DNA of 64,000 nucleotides from Solanum dulcamara (Eukaryota; Streptophyta; Magnoliopsida; Solanales; Solanaceae). The DNA lies in assembly GCF_947179165.1 (NCBI RefSeq), contig NC_077242.1, forward strand, positions 31,486,097 through 31,550,096, given 5' to 3'. Every line of letters starts with the position of its first letter. The first letter of the stretch is position 1. Below are positions 11,731 through 25,006 of this stretch, one piece after another. The notes beneath the pieces were generated by a model. That model worked only from the letters and a program-made list of their open reading frames with translations. It ran no database searches and was not told the origin of the DNA. The position numbers were made by a program, and so were the translations under genes.

Positions 11731-12214
11731 CATGCCTGCAGGTACAAATATAGGTTTTGGGAGTCCGTCAACTTAGGATTTCATGCAGCTCAGCTGGAGG
11801 AGGCTCCATTGTATCGGGGCCTAGTTTTTGATACTGTCCACTGATGTATAAAATTGTTTTGTCCATTCGGTGGTACGGCGGGGGCCCTGTCCCGCCATAT
11901 GTTGTCAGTTATATTTTTAAAGGTATGCTGACATGTATATGTGGGTTATGTATGTCAGTGTGATTCAGTTGGGTCTATATGATATATGATATATGTTATT
12001 ATGTTATGGCAGCCTTGTCGGCCTATGTGCCCTGTCATGTTGTGATAGAAATAAAAAGGGCTATAGGTTTATGAAAGTATTATCGCCCAGTGGGGCTCTG
12101 TTACATAATATTATTTTATTTATAGTTCAATTTGACCACAACTGATAGCTAGGTATACATGGGGGTTCAGGTTGGACCCTAGTCGCGGCCTACGGGGTTG
12201 GGTCATGAAAGAAG

Positions 12215-12226
12215 TGGTATCAGAGC
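12215..12226 (+). other. Primer binding site of element III
   Basis: TGGTATCAGAGC, an exact match to the sequence complementary to the initiator tRNA-Met 3' end, four bases after the end of the 5' LTR. Confidence 0.85.
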
Positions 12227-15200
12227 AGTTCCTCCTTGGATTATCTGCAGACCGTGTCTAGTAGAGTCTTGGTTATCGATGTGTTGCGCTCCACATCTAT
12301 AAACAGCAAGCTATAGGACATTTAGGATGTTACCTTTCTTCCACATCTGAGATCGTGATTTAGATCCGAGTCATAGGAAAATTCCTTATACTAACCTTGG
12401 ATCTTAACAGAAGGAAGACACCAACAGAAGGAAGTAATTGACGACATGGAAAGTTACGAAGAATGGTAAGTAAAGTAAAGCCACGGAACATATCCGTTGG
12501 GTAAGGTATTGAAATATAAAGTTGAAACCTGAAAGAAAAGCAGACAGAAAGTGCAACAGATGCAGTTTAAAGTTGGACATATTAGGTAAGTCCAGTATTT
12601 TTATATTATTGTTGACGTTGAAAGTCGTGGCTGCGATATGAGATGACATTGAAAGCCCTGTGCGACTGTGATATGATATGTATATATATATGTTGGCCCT
12701 GTGAGGCATTGTTGGTATTTTCTGTGTGCAGGTTTTGGAAAAAGTAAGAAATGTAGAGGAAACTCTACCGAAATTTTCTCATAACAAGAAAAAGGGAGTA
12801 AAACATAGCTTATAACATGTCTTGGAAATTGATACCGAGTACCCATATTATGCCAAATTAAAGCTGTAAGAGGTAATTTCAGGTCATTGCTAAGGGACAC
12901 TCTCTTTACTTGGGGAAGTTTATTTCGTAAAAAAAAAACAAAAGTCTGTCTGAGCAGTACAGTTAAGACCGCAGTATCTCCAGCCATAATGGTGCTATGG
13001 AAAAAAAAAAGAGAAAAGCTCGGGTCGAAGGGTGAGATGTCCAGTAATTGAATGTTACTCTTTTCGAAAGTACCAAACCCCAACTCCTATTGTAAATTGG
13101 ATGGGTTGTTCATAACTCGAGGATAAACTCAGAAGGAGACCAGATAGGTCAACTATTAAAAGAAGTACTGTGATGTGTAAGAGGTTCTAATTTCTTTCAA
13201 CAATGGTTGGAAAATGATTTATTATAACAGTTTATAGTTCTCCACTGACTAACTGGGGAAAGAACTTCTAACAGAAGCACCTCAAAGAGATGTCAGGAAC
13301 TGAATATATGTATGAACTAAAAGGGGGATATTTAAATATGAATTGAACCGTGTGATACAATTATACAGGGATAAAGTGAGACCGCTAATAAGGCATCCTT
13401 AGTAGAGGCTAACTAAGTTAAAAGCCTGCGTTGAGAACGCAGTAAAAGCATGGAGCTTAAGATACAAAAAAATGACGCGTGTATATAACGTCGCCCCAAA
13501 AATGGTGGAACCCTTAAGGAACGAGGATGGCAAACTTAAGGAATAAATGGCGCAACTCCTATTCGCCCCAAGAAGCAAAGGATATAGATTGGGATAAAGC
13601 TACTACTTCAAGAAAACCTCAAATAGTTATCATCGGAATACTAGCACTTCCTAATTGGAATTGGAACGACTACAGGTGCTAAGTAATTCTTGAAAAAGGA
13701 AAAGTAGAAGGTGACCTTGGACGAGTTGTTCCCTGGGTCACATTATTCAAGTACGGATTAGTAGACAAGACATCACATTAGATATGGAAAGGTTCTCGTC
13801 GCTTCGTAATTTAATCAAGGCTCCGCACGCGGATAGTCAAGTTATAAAATATGCAGATAGACGGGGCCATGATGCAGTATCAAGTAGATTGAGGAAAGAA
13901 ATGGGATGAAATTATGATGGGATATGGAGATATAAAGCAAGGCATAAGCGGGTGAAAGTATAGGCACCCTCTAAAGGGGGGAAGTCAATGAGAAACTGGT
14001 AAAAGTAGGAGGAGGCAATTAATATGGCAATATATTTGAGATAGGCATCTAAACTTTGATAAGATATCTTACTGAACCAAGTTGGAAAGGTCTGGAAGCT
14101 ACCAATAATTGGATGGAAGCCAGAATGCTATATAAGGCAGCGTTAAGAAGTTTGTGATGAGACCCTGAACAACATAATGCTAGAAGGCGGCTGCGTATAA
14201 AAACAAAAGAGAGTAACCATGAGAGGATAGCAACCAACTTAAGAGACATTACAAGGATAATGACAGCATGCTAGACCAAAAGCCAAAATGTTGGTTATAG
14301 AGTTAGTCGCAAATGATGTTGCGATAGATAAATCACCAAAGAAAAAGGAATAGAAAGCCTCCTGTGGTAGAAAATGAGGAGAACACAAAGTGAATAGAGG
14401 ATAGTGGAGCTAAAGGTCTACGCCGATACTGGATGCAAGATAGTAGACGAAAGGACAGGGCAAATCATAAAGACTCGCGAGACAACGCTGAGGTAAATCT
14501 TGAGCTAAGTTGAGTGCCCCACACATTATGGAAGGGATTACAATGAAATACGACACGAAGACTTCCCAGGAAGGTCACCCATCCCAATATTACTCTCGCC
14601 TCAGCACGCTTAACTTTGGAATTCTGATGGAACTTAATGCGTTAGTGCTGGTATGGTCATGCGAGATGGAAAAATCTGAACTAGTGGCAGAGGAACGACA
14701 TGGGATTATGTGCCTAGGATAAGGGAATTGTAAGAAGGGCTTAGGGAAACCAGCAGGATTAGCTAAATTCCGAACTGATGGCGCGCTTAAGCACCATAGT
14801 TCCCCAACATGGTACCTGTTAATGTCATTTACGGAAGACAAGAAGTAATACGTGAGTTCGAAAATTCCATAATATGACCAGGACTACAAGACTCATTTCA
14901 CACTCCATCGACAGATGACTCTAAAGGGAATGTTACCCGTGGATTAATGATATTCGCCCCTGCTCCTTCGATCAAAGGCTACCTACTCTGCCGAGAAGGT
15001 GTAAAATTATAGAGTAAAAGAGTGGTAGGACCTTACGGAGTCCCCACAGCTATTGTCCTAGGCAAGGGAGCCCAAGTTGCAATTAACTATCGAGAGATAC
15101 AAAGATAGGTTAAGCCAAATTACCGAGATGGAATTAGTGCTACGGGTGGAGTAAGACATGGCCACGAGTGGACCAAGGATCTACCCCGACATCGAGTGTA

Positions 15201-16390
15201 GGATAAGGGAGAAAAAGGCAGGGTAAAACATGAGGACTAGCGAGGTAACGCTAGGATACATTTTGTACCCTCTCATAATCTTGTAAAGGTAAAAATTGAC
15301 ACAAAATAAGGAGAAGGCCTATACGAGGCTAAGGATTCCCAAATTATCAACATCATTACACACCTATGTTATACTCATCAAGAGTAGGGTGCTATACGGG
15401 TTATTGCGAGAAGGCTAACGAATCAGCTCATTTGCTTTCAAGAAAGACCACCTATGCAGCTGGAACTAGGTGAAGTTATATGACAAGGAAGTAGTAAGGT
15501 TCCGTGAGATTTCCTCAGCTAATATATCAGATAGAGGGACTTTAATTATAATTAACGTCTTGAGATCATTCCAAGAAGAGATCAGGAGCAAAGACAGGTC
15601 TTAGTACCGTATTTCTCCCTCGAGCTACTAAACAGACTGAGCGCACTATTAGACACTAGAAGATATGTCACAAGCCAGGAGATTAACTTCGAAGGTAGCC
15701 GGAATGATTATCCATCAATTATCAAGTTGCCTACAATAATAATTACTACTCCAGTATTCCAATGGCCCCAACATGGTTGATCAAGCTAAGAATTAGCAGC
15801 CCAGAGTCAAAAAAATGATATATAGATAATCGACACCGATACACAGAGTTTAAAGTGATGATTGGATGTTCATAACAGATTCACCCAAAAAAGAGAAGGA
15901 AACTTAACCCAAACTATATTAGACGGTATCAAGTTGCTCGTAAGATGAGCAATGTGGCCGGTAAGTCGAGCTTACCACCTTATTTGGAAACTATACGCCT
16001 ACCCATCAGATAAAGGATGGTTCGTAAGGGTACTGACGAGCCACCCCAGGTATGTTCCATAGATGATGTCCAGGAAAAGGAATCCTATGAGGAACAACCT
16101 ATCACCATCTTAGATCGGCAAACTAGAAGATTGTAGACTAAAGACGTGCCTTCCGTTAAAATATTGTGGCAAAACCAAAACCCAAAAAGAGGATGATCGG
16201 AGAAGCTGAAGAGAACATGAAACACAAGTATTCGCACCTATTCCCGATATCTACAGGAAACCCAACTCCTGAAACTTGTATGTTAATTACTTGGATGAGA
16301 ATAGGTGTGATCGCAATAGAGAACAATCTCCCTACAATCGGTATAAGGTCTTGAGGGAAGTGTTATTTAACATTCGGGGACGAATGTTCT
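12227..16390 (+). pseudogene. Degenerate internal region of element III
   Basis: No open frame longer than about 160 codons exists on either strand. Plus-strand remnants of integrase are visible: a QTERTI block near 15625, an AYNN..YSSI.MAP block near 15730-15770, and the region before the C-terminus near 15900-16000. A final ITILDRQTRR..T block near 16105-16235, ending in a KYSHLFP-like tail, matches the chromodomain-like C-terminus of Del/Tekay elements. Gag, protease and RT could not be recognised by eye. A related stretch of about 60 bases occurs twice, near 14455 and 15225. The coding part is far more decayed than the LTRs. Confidence 0.7.
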
Positions 16391-16404
16391 AAAGGGGGGA
16401 AGGA
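16391..16404 (+). other. Polypurine tract of element III
   Basis: AAAGGGGGGAAGGA directly abuts the 3' LTR start TGTTAC at 16405, the canonical plus-strand primer position. Confidence 0.85.
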
Positions 16405-19400
16405 TGTTACACCCCGCACTTTTGAACCTTGAAATGTGTCCCTAATCTTCTTGAAAGTAGCCATAAGACCCATACTATCCACACACATTAAAAAACTCGA
16501 AGGAAAGAAGAATGTGATACCTCGTGAGAGAGAAAGTTGGAAATAGAGTCGTGAGAATCCGGAAAGAGTTGGAGGCTAAAAAAAATGAGTCGTAGGACTC
16601 TATTTACCTACATAAGCTACTAAGTTAAAAGTCTTATACACTTGAGCTACTTAAGGATATATCAAGATTATATAGTACGGATTATATCGACTCTTAAAAC
16701 AAGACGAGATTACGAACCCATAGGGCAGAGAAGAAGGCAACACGTGGCAGCAAAAGGAGGTGCCATGTGGCAGCCTAGGGAAATGCCACGTGGAAGAAGG
16801 TGCCCACCTGCTTGGATTCAAGTATGTAACCCACTTACTTGGGGGTGTACCCCACCAATGACACGTGGCAGCCTTGGAGGCTAAGGGTGGATATGTGGCC
16901 CAATAAGGGCTTGACACATGTCACCCTTAGGGGATGACATGTGTAACTTCCTAAGGGACCATATATATGTATGCTAATGACTCTTAAGTCATTTGGAACT
17001 CAAAAATCAGCCCAAAACATAGAGAGAAAAACGTTAGAAGAAGAAGAGAAAGGGGCAGCCATGGTTTCTAAGAAATTAAGGTAAGTTCTTCAATTTTCCT
17101 CCATGAATTAATTATCTATGATGTTCCTCAAACCCGTGGGGGTGTATATATGTATCTTACTATGTCTAAGGAATTAATTCTTCAGCTTGGAACTTGAGAG
17201 AAAGTTGAAAGAACAAAGAGGGAAAACGTTAAAAACTAGATAACAAACCCGTTTTTGGAGGAGATAGTTGTTAGTAATATTGGTATAACATCTTGTGTAT
17301 AGATTCGTTTTGGGTGATTCAATATGTTTTCGAAAGGTATTTCATAGGTCTATAAATTTCATTCAGACTTTAAAATCCAGTTTTGCTTTTATCTTCTCGA
17401 AAAAGGGTGATGAAATGTAGAGGAGGTACTGCCCAGATTTTAGTTTTGGAAATCTTACACGGACTGCTGTTGGTGATTTGGGCATATCGTTTTGTACATA
17501 ATTGATGTATGGGTGATTCAAAATTTTATTCGACCCTAAGACACATGTCTATAACTTTCATGAAGGACGTAAATCCTGTTTCCCTCCATTACCCCTTCGA
17601 AACGAAGCGACAAGGTAAAATAGTAAGCTGTCCAGAATTCACATTTTGATAGTTTTGAGTGAGTTGTTGCTGCAGGGGTGTAATTTATTGTTGAAGGGCC
17701 TAAATGCATTCAAAATGGGGTGTGGATGCTGCTGGTTGCAGCCACACGACCCCTCGCTTTGTATAATGAAAGGCGTTATAGAATAAAGACTAGACGCCCT
17801 ATTTGATATCACCTTTTTGAATGAGTCATTTGGAGTTTATATTGTATATAGTTGGTGTGAATTGCTGTAGGTTGTTGTTGTTGGTTGGCTGTAGGGCACA
17901 TTATAGGGGAGGTGCTGCCCAATTTTCGGCGACGCCTTGGCAAATAACAGAACTAGTCGGGGAAACGACTAAGGAAATAGATTCCATTAATACTAAGGTG
18001 TAACCTAGGGTGCTTGAAAGTTAAGAGGGGTTGATATTCATATTACTTTCATGATGAATAGGTTCAAAGGACGGCGAGGAAAACAGGATTAGGAATAATT
18101 CAGACAAGGTATGTAAAGCTTTCTCTTGGCATGTTTTGGTATAAGTTCGTACAGATATCTTTCTTTCCTTTTGTCAATGTTTAGCCTTAAGTGAATTGTA
18201 TATGAAGAGTAGGGATAATTCCATTCCCAGAATTCCGAGTATGCCTCATAACCCCTATCCACTGTTCAGTATTAGAGTTCTTGTAAGGATTAAGTATTGC
18301 CTAGTAGGGCTTCTACGTGTTAAACAGTAGCATGTGGAAAGCTATCTCTCATTTCCATTGATATGTATTGGATACGAAAATGAGATTATGATTCCATAAT
18401 GGTTGACCGATCCCATGATGGTCCGGGTATGAAATATGTATATGAAGATCACCTGAAGGAAAATATAGACCATATAGAGCTTATTCTGTTTCTTCTTTTG
18501 GGCATGTCTTTATCTTAGTCGTAAGATGAATATGATATAAGCTCCGGATGTAACTCCATTCTTAGTTATCTCGCATTTACTTTTGAATAACGAACTCTGG
18601 TAGTAGTAGAACTATTTCCCTGGAAACTTACAGATGTTAAACAAATACCAAATGTACAGGCTCCAAGTCTTAAAGACTATATGATACTAAGTGTTTTAAT
18701 TCCATAAATGATTTGGCCCTATGTTAATACATGTCTAGGGTCCCCGAGATTACTTTTGAGGCAGCCCATAATAGAACTTAGAGGATACTTGAGATGACTA
18801 CACCGTTGCTCGGGCCCTCAGACAAGAGCTTAACTTTCTTATTTTGTCGAGTATCCGATATGATTTAAATTGCATATAGTTACTCACTACTCTACTCGCG
18901 TATACTGTAACACTTCTTTCACCAAGTCCCAGGCTGGGTCCGTTCGTTCACAACTCACTACATTATCCACCGAACCCTTCACTAGAGGATCGGGTACGTA
19001 TGTATATATATATGATGGTGATGTATTGCAATAAGGTGGTGATGGCGTCGGACCTATGATGATCCTATAGATATGATTCACCGAACCCCTGAAAGGGCCG
19101 GCTATATTGTATAATTTGAGCATGCATGCTTTCATGATTTACAAAGTACAGGTACAGGTTTCCAATTTTGATATTTTATCCCCTGCTTCTCTACTTCAGA
19201 TATGCTTCTAGTTGTATTATGTTATATTTTACGTACTCAGTACATATGTCGTACTGACCCCCCTTGTTAGGGGGGCTACGTCCATGCCTGCAGGTATAGA
19301 TATAGGTTTTGGGAGTCCGTCAGCTTAGAATTCCATGCAGCTCAGCTGGAAGAGGATCCATTGTATCGGGGCCTAGTTTTTGATATTGTCCACTGATGTA

Positions 19401-19756
19401 TAAAATTGTTTTGTCTATTCGTGGGTACGGCGGGGGCCTTGTCCCGCCATATGTTGTCAATTATTTTTTTAGAGGTTTGCAGACATGTATATGTGGGTTA
19501 TATATATCAGTGTGATTCAACTGGGTCTACATGATATATGATATATGTTATTATGTTATGGCAGCCTTGTCGGCTTACGTGCCTTGTCATATTGTGATAC
19601 AAACGAAAAGGGCTACGGGTTTATGAAAGTATTATCGCCCAGTAGGGATCTATTACATAATATTGTTTTATTTATAGTTCAATTTGACCACAACTGATAG
19701 CTAGGTATACGTCCAGGTCAGAACCCAGTCACGGCCTACGAGGTTGGGCCATGAAA
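16405..19756 (+). repeat. Element III 3' LTR
   Basis: It starts TGTTACACCCCGCAC and ends GGGCCATGAAA, followed at once by the GACTT duplication. It aligns along its length with 8814-12210, including the G-box cluster, TATA box, leader ATG, splice-donor-like site, 200-base module and GC hairpin. It lacks the roughly 31-base segment present at about 10310-10340 of the 5' copy. Confidence 0.9.
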
Positions 19757-20890
19757 GACTTGAGGTCAATGTATCACCAGTTGATAATTAGGGAGTCAGA
19801 TATCCCTAAGACTACTTTCATAACTCGATATGGACACTATGAGTTCTTAGTCATATCTTCTGGGTTTACTAATGCCCCCGCAACATGCATGGATTTGATG
19901 AACCATGTGTTCAGTACCTATTTGGACTCCTTTGTCATTGTATTCATTGACGACATTTTAGTCTACTCCGGGAGCAGAGAGCAGCATGAGAAACACCTAA
20001 GGATAGTACTTCAGACCTTGCGAGATTAGTAGTTGTATGCCAAATTCACTAAGTATGAATTTTGGCTTGAGTCTGTGGCATTCCTAGGGAATATGGTGTT
20101 CAAGAATAGGATTATGGTAGATCCGACAAAGATAGTGGTAGTTCGCGATTTGGCTAACCCCACTTATCCTACCGAAGTTCATAGTTTCATCGAGTGGGCA
20201 AGGTATTACAAATGGTTTGTGGCAGGGTTCTTTTCCATTGTAACGCCTTTGACCAGATTGACTCCAAATAATATTCTTTTCTAGTGGTCTGATGAGTGTG
20301 AGGCGAGCTTCCTGAAGCTCAAGGCTTTGTTGACTTTAGTGCTAGTTCTTACTCTTCCTGATGAGGGCTAGGGATTTATAGTGTATTATGATGCTTTATG
20401 TGTTGGCTTGGGTTGTGTTCTAATACAGCAGGGTAAGGTTATTGCATATGTTTCGAGGCAGTTAAAGGTACATGATCGGAACTACCCCACACATGATTTG
20501 GAATTGGCGGCGATAGTCTTCGCATTGAAAATTTGGAGGCATTACTTGTATGGAGCCCATTGTGAGATCTATACTGACCACCGTAGTCTTCAGTACATAT
20601 TCAGCTAGAAAGACCTTAATTTGAGATAGTGCAGGTGGTGGAGTTGTTAAAGGACTATAACATCACTATTCTCTATCACTCGGTCAAGGAAAATATAGTG
20701 GCAGATGCTTTGAGCCGGAAGGCAGTGGGGAGTTTGGCATTTTTATTAGTTGAGGAGAAGTCTTTAGCTTTGAACATTCAGTCCTTAGCTAACCTGATGG
20801 TTCATCTTAATGTTTTTGAGTTGGGCAGTGTACTTGCTTGTGTAGAGGCTAGGTCTTCCTTGATGGAGCAGATTTGGGCATAGCAGTTTG
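19757..20890 (+). pseudogene. Element II RT C-terminal half and RNase H
   Basis: It resumes the RT interrupted at 8808. It includes the [14 protein letters not shown] block, the YGHYEFLV block and the catalytic FIDDILVYS motif near 19945, which is intact. Then comes the CEFW/FLG thumb region after an in-frame stop near 20030, followed by RNase H (20381-20608) with [25 protein letters not shown] and a [10 protein letters not shown] segment. Stops near 20028, 20282, 20370 and 20606 prevent a continuous protein. Confidence 0.87.
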
Positions 20891-22260
20891 AGGACCCATA
20901 ATTGAGGGTGATTTGTGAGAAGGTACTCATTAGGGAGGTACAAAGGCGACCTTAGATCCGTAGGATATTTTGAAGATTGAGGGTCGTATCTATGTTCCTA
21001 AAGTTAGAGATCTAGTCAGGATCATCCTTAAGGAGGCCCATTATTCCATATATTCCATTCATCCTGGTGCGGTGAAGATGTATCATAACCTACAACAGCA
21101 TTTCTAGTGGTGTAGGATGAAGCAGGACATTACCGCTAGGTGCTTAAACTGTTAATAGGTTAAATTCGAGTATTAGAGGCCAGGTGGTTTGACCCAGCAA
21201 CTTCCCATTCTGGAGTAGAAGTGGGAGTGGATAGATATAGACTCTGTAGTGGGTTTACCACGTACCTCGGAAGTTTTGATTTTATTTGGGTCATCATAGA
21301 TCGCTTGACCAAGTCTGCTCACTTCTTACCGGTCCAAACTACCTACACTTCACAGACATTGGCTCAAATTTACATGCAAGAGGTGGTCCGATTGCATGGG
21401 TGCCAGTATCTATCATTTTAGACCATGGTACTCAGTTCACTTTGCATTTTTATGGTTCTATGAAGAAGTATTTGGGTACCCGAGTTAAGCTCAGCACAGC
21501 TTTCCACCCCCAGACTGATGGCTAGTTAGAGAGGACTACTCAGGTCTTAGAGGACATGTTACGAGCCTGTGTTATTAATTTTAGAGGTAAGTGGGATCAG
21601 ACCTTAGTTTTGGCTGAGTTTGCATATAATAATAGCGAGATGGCACCTTTTGAGGCATTGTATGGTAGGATATATCGTTCCCAGAAGGCTAGTTTGATGC
21701 CTTTGAGGTTAGGCCTCGGGGCACTAATTTTCTACGTGAGTCGATGGATAGAGTTCATATGATTTAGGAGAGGCTCCATAATGCCTACAATAGGCAGAAG
21801 AGTTATGTTGATCGGAGGGTATGACCTTTGGAGTTCATGGTTAGAGACCAGGTATTCCTGCGAGAGCGTCCATGAAGGGCGTAATGAGATTCGGGAGGAC
21901 AGGTGAGCTTAGCCCCAGGTTTATTCGCCTTTTTAAGATCTTGAGATGGGTAGGGAGGTAACATATGAGTTGGCCTTTCCCCCAGCACTTTCAGGTGTTT
22001 ACCCTGTGTTCCATGTTTTGATGCTGCGGCGGTACATTCTAGATGAGTCTCACATGCTTCAGTGGGATTCAGTTCAGTTTGATGAGTCCTTGGCTTTTGA
22101 TGAGAACTGTGGCTATTTTGGACAAGCAGGTTAGGAAGTTAAGGTCTAAGGAGATTCCATCGGTGAAAGTCCAGTAGAGGCATCGTCCGATCGAAGAGGC
22201 TACTTAGGAGACTAAGCAAGACATGCAGACTCAATATCCTCACCTTTTTGGGCCAGTGGG
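20891..22260 (+). pseudogene. Element II integrase remnant
   Basis: It begins with a linker and an HH-CC-like zinc region (an HPGAVKMYHNL block near 21058), then the core with a DRLTKSAHFLPV motif near 21300, an ILDHGTQF block near 21418, and an AFHPQTDG segment near 21505. A LRACVI..RGKWDQ..AEFAYNNS block (21556-21650) and the C-terminal FHVLMLRRYI block near 22010 follow. Several stops and frameshifts split these parts. It ends close to the 3' LTR, as in an ordinary gypsy element. Confidence 0.85.
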
Positions 22261-25006
22261 TACCTTTCTTTCTTCACTTTTAAGGACAAAAGTTCTTTTA
22301 GTAGTAGATGTTGTAATGACCTCCAAAGTCATTTTCGTTCTTTTGTGGGTTTTTACCATTTTACCCCTCCCTATATCTTCTTTACAACTCTTATGTGATG
22401 TTGGGATGGGTGGCATGCTCCCCAAAAGGGATCAGTTGAGTTTTAGAAGGTTTGGCCATTCTTGAATCTTAAGTCTTGAAAAAGTTGACTTGGGTCATCC
22501 TTCGGAGATTCTAATGTCGGATAAAGATTCCGCCGGTTTCAGCAGCTCCAAAAGGTCATTTTGGTTTAGAAGGAATGTTGGTTTTGATTTTGGAGCCTTC
22601 GTTTTGAGTTGGTGCGATAGGCATTTTAATTTTGAAGTTTTTGTCAAGAATTTAGTGAACAATTTTAGCAAACACGCTCGGATAAAAACACGGTTAGCTC
22701 CAAAATGCCAAGTTTGGTTTAGAATGAACTTTGGTTCGATTCCTGACGTGCTCAAAATGGTTTAAGGCCCGTTTTCTTGTTTTGAAAGCTTTATAACTTG
22801 AAAATATAACTTCGGTCATATCTTATGGTAAATAATCTTAGAACGGAATTCTAATTGTTCCATCAGCTCTAGGATAGTCAAATTAGGCTAGTAGTATGAT
22901 CAGCTCGAGTATCGAGGCAATCGATATGAGTTTGGAGCCATTTGGTGCTTTTAAATTTGAAAATTAGCCTATGATTACCTTGGTCAGCATTCTTGGAAAT
23001 CACGCCCAAATGGAAATTTTGACAGCGTGGCTAGTTCTAGAATGTTGAGTTTGGTCTACAATAACCCTTCGTTTGCTTCTTGAGGACTTCAATCTAATCC
23101 AAGAACTGTTATGGAAAATGGTATTAGGGTATAGGACCCACTTTTCCATAAAAAGATCTCGTATGGGAATTTTTAATGCGCTGTTAAGTTCGGAGCACCG
23201 AATTTAGTAGGGTAGCATATCTCATTTACATGCACAAGGTTCTGAATGAATTCGGAACCACCCGTCGATGAACTTGGCATGGCAAGCTCAATTTGCTCCA
23301 ATAGACACCTGGTGCCGATGCTAAAGCGACTCCTGGTCGCTAAAGTGAGTGTCTCTAAAGCAGACAGGATGTCTCTAAAGCAACCAGGCAGCAGGGGCTG
23401 AGTGTCGCTAAAGTGAACTGTCACTTCAGCGACCTGGTGTCGCTAAAATGATGCCCGCCTCTTTGAGGTGGTCACTTAAGCAAACACCAGGGGTTCACTT
23501 AAGCGACATCAGAGACCTATTTTTGGTCTGTTTTTCAGACTTGAGCCCTAACTTTTAAGACTCGTTTTTCTCTCTCTTTTTGGGCGATTTGGGTGATTCA
23601 AAAGGTTAAGTTGCATGAATTGTTGAGAAGAATCCATTGGTACGTTCACAATTGGGAGCAAAGGATTCCTTTAAGGTAGATTACCCTTTTTCCTTGCATT
23701 TTTGGCTATCCTAGGTCTTGTAATTGGTGGGGTTGTTTGATCCCTTCTGGTACTCGGAATGTGCCCATTTTTGGAGAACAAGTTCTTTAGATTATTTGAG
23801 ACCTTACGAGTAAGTTGATTTTTCAATTTCGTGTACGGGTCCCAATGTCAATTTTTTACCCGACGTTCGTCTCAATTTAATTATAGTAATATGGGTATTG
23901 TTTGTCTTGTTTTAATATGTTCTTTGATAATTTGATAGAGTGGCATCATTCGGAGGTGGCCTAAAAAGGAAAATCTCAAGTTTAGCGGTTGGTGTGTGGC
24001 TTCGACTTTTGATGTAGGTTATGGCTTCCTTTTATTAGACTTACCTTGGTTGGAATTGATGTATATTAGGTGGTAACATGTTATTAGGTTGGTGATGTCA
24101 GTTTTGATTCCCTTTGAGCAATGAGTCGATGATCATTGTTAGTGACTAATTTGGGGCTTTAGTCATTGGATCCTTAGTCTAGGTGGAATTCTTGACTTGT
24201 TACACCGTTTAGAATCCTTAGAAATTGCTCCTAGGTGATTTGAACTTAGTATGCCACTTGTTTGACTTGTTTGGTTTCAGTTGGTCACTTATTATGATTT
24301 TTGGTTTATGTTTGGGCCTTGCTTGCTCATGATATTGAAATATTGGGTCAGAGACTGTGCTTTCAACATACCGAAGTCTCAGGTGAGTGATATATGATTT
24401 TGGACTTGCTTCTTTCCTTATTTATCCCGCCGGTGTTAGAAGAAATCTTTTAAAAGAAGGAATAAATAATGAGCTCAAGGTATAAATTCTGGGTGGCCCT
24501 TTTATTGGCCTTGGTCTACACTTTAGTCCATTGATAAGCTCGATGTGTGAATTCTGAGCGGCACATTGATACATATTCTGGGTTATTATTTCAATGTTAA
24601 TAAGCTCGAAGTATGAGTCCGGACGGCCCCCTTTCTATTGATGAGCTTGAGGGTTATTCTGGTGTTTCATGTCGTTTGTTTAAATGATAATAAGCCATAA
24701 TTATGAGTTTACATTTGGGCTTTCTTTCGGTATTTTATGAGTCGGTATTATTGGTGGGATTACATGATTTATTGGACTTACTTGATTATTGTATGGTCTT
24801 CCCATGCCCTTTTTTCTCGATAATCATATCATTTATGCTCCTTCCCTGTTATTATTATTTTCATCATGCTGGTTATTATATATTTATTCTTTCTGAGCTC
24901 GGTCAGCTTATGATGCCTACTAAGTACCCTGTGTTTTGGAACTCATACTATATTTTTGCATCTTTTTTATGCAGCTTCAATTTCGAGTCACCCTCAACGC
25001 GCGCCT

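Larger units (their letters stand above)
8814..12210 (+). repeat. Element III 5' LTR
   Basis: It runs from TGTTACCCCCC to TCATGAAA. In order, it holds a cluster of CACGTGG/CACATGG words (9120-9360), a TATATATGTA box near 9370, a short leader with ATGGTTTCTAAG at about 9471 followed by a consensus splice donor AAGGTAAGTTC near 9490, a module repeated at about 199-base spacing (9561-10160), and a GC-rich hairpin at 11703-11730. The right end lacks the usual CA. The boundary is set by the primer site and by comparison with the 3' copy. Confidence 0.88.
8814..19756 (+). mobile_element. Element III: Ty3/gypsy retrotransposon inserted in element II
   Basis: Structurally complete: 5' LTR, primer site, internal region, purine tract, 3' LTR and perfect 5-bp target duplications. 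The LTRs are 3397 and 3352 bases. The 5' copy carries about 31 extra bases near 10310-10340. Two 100-120-base samples of the LTR pair gave about 8 and 1 mismatches, so it is the youngest of the three nested elements. The 4.2-kb internal region shows no long open frame, only integrase and chromodomain-like remnants, so it probably moved with enzymes supplied by a relative. Confidence 0.9.

Noticed and set aside
12601..13083. 160-codon open frame on the minus strand inside element III
   Set aside because: It is antisense to a decayed retroelement interior, has low-complexity Phe/Leu-rich content and matches no family I recognise. Length alone is not convincing in 64 kb of AT-rich DNA.
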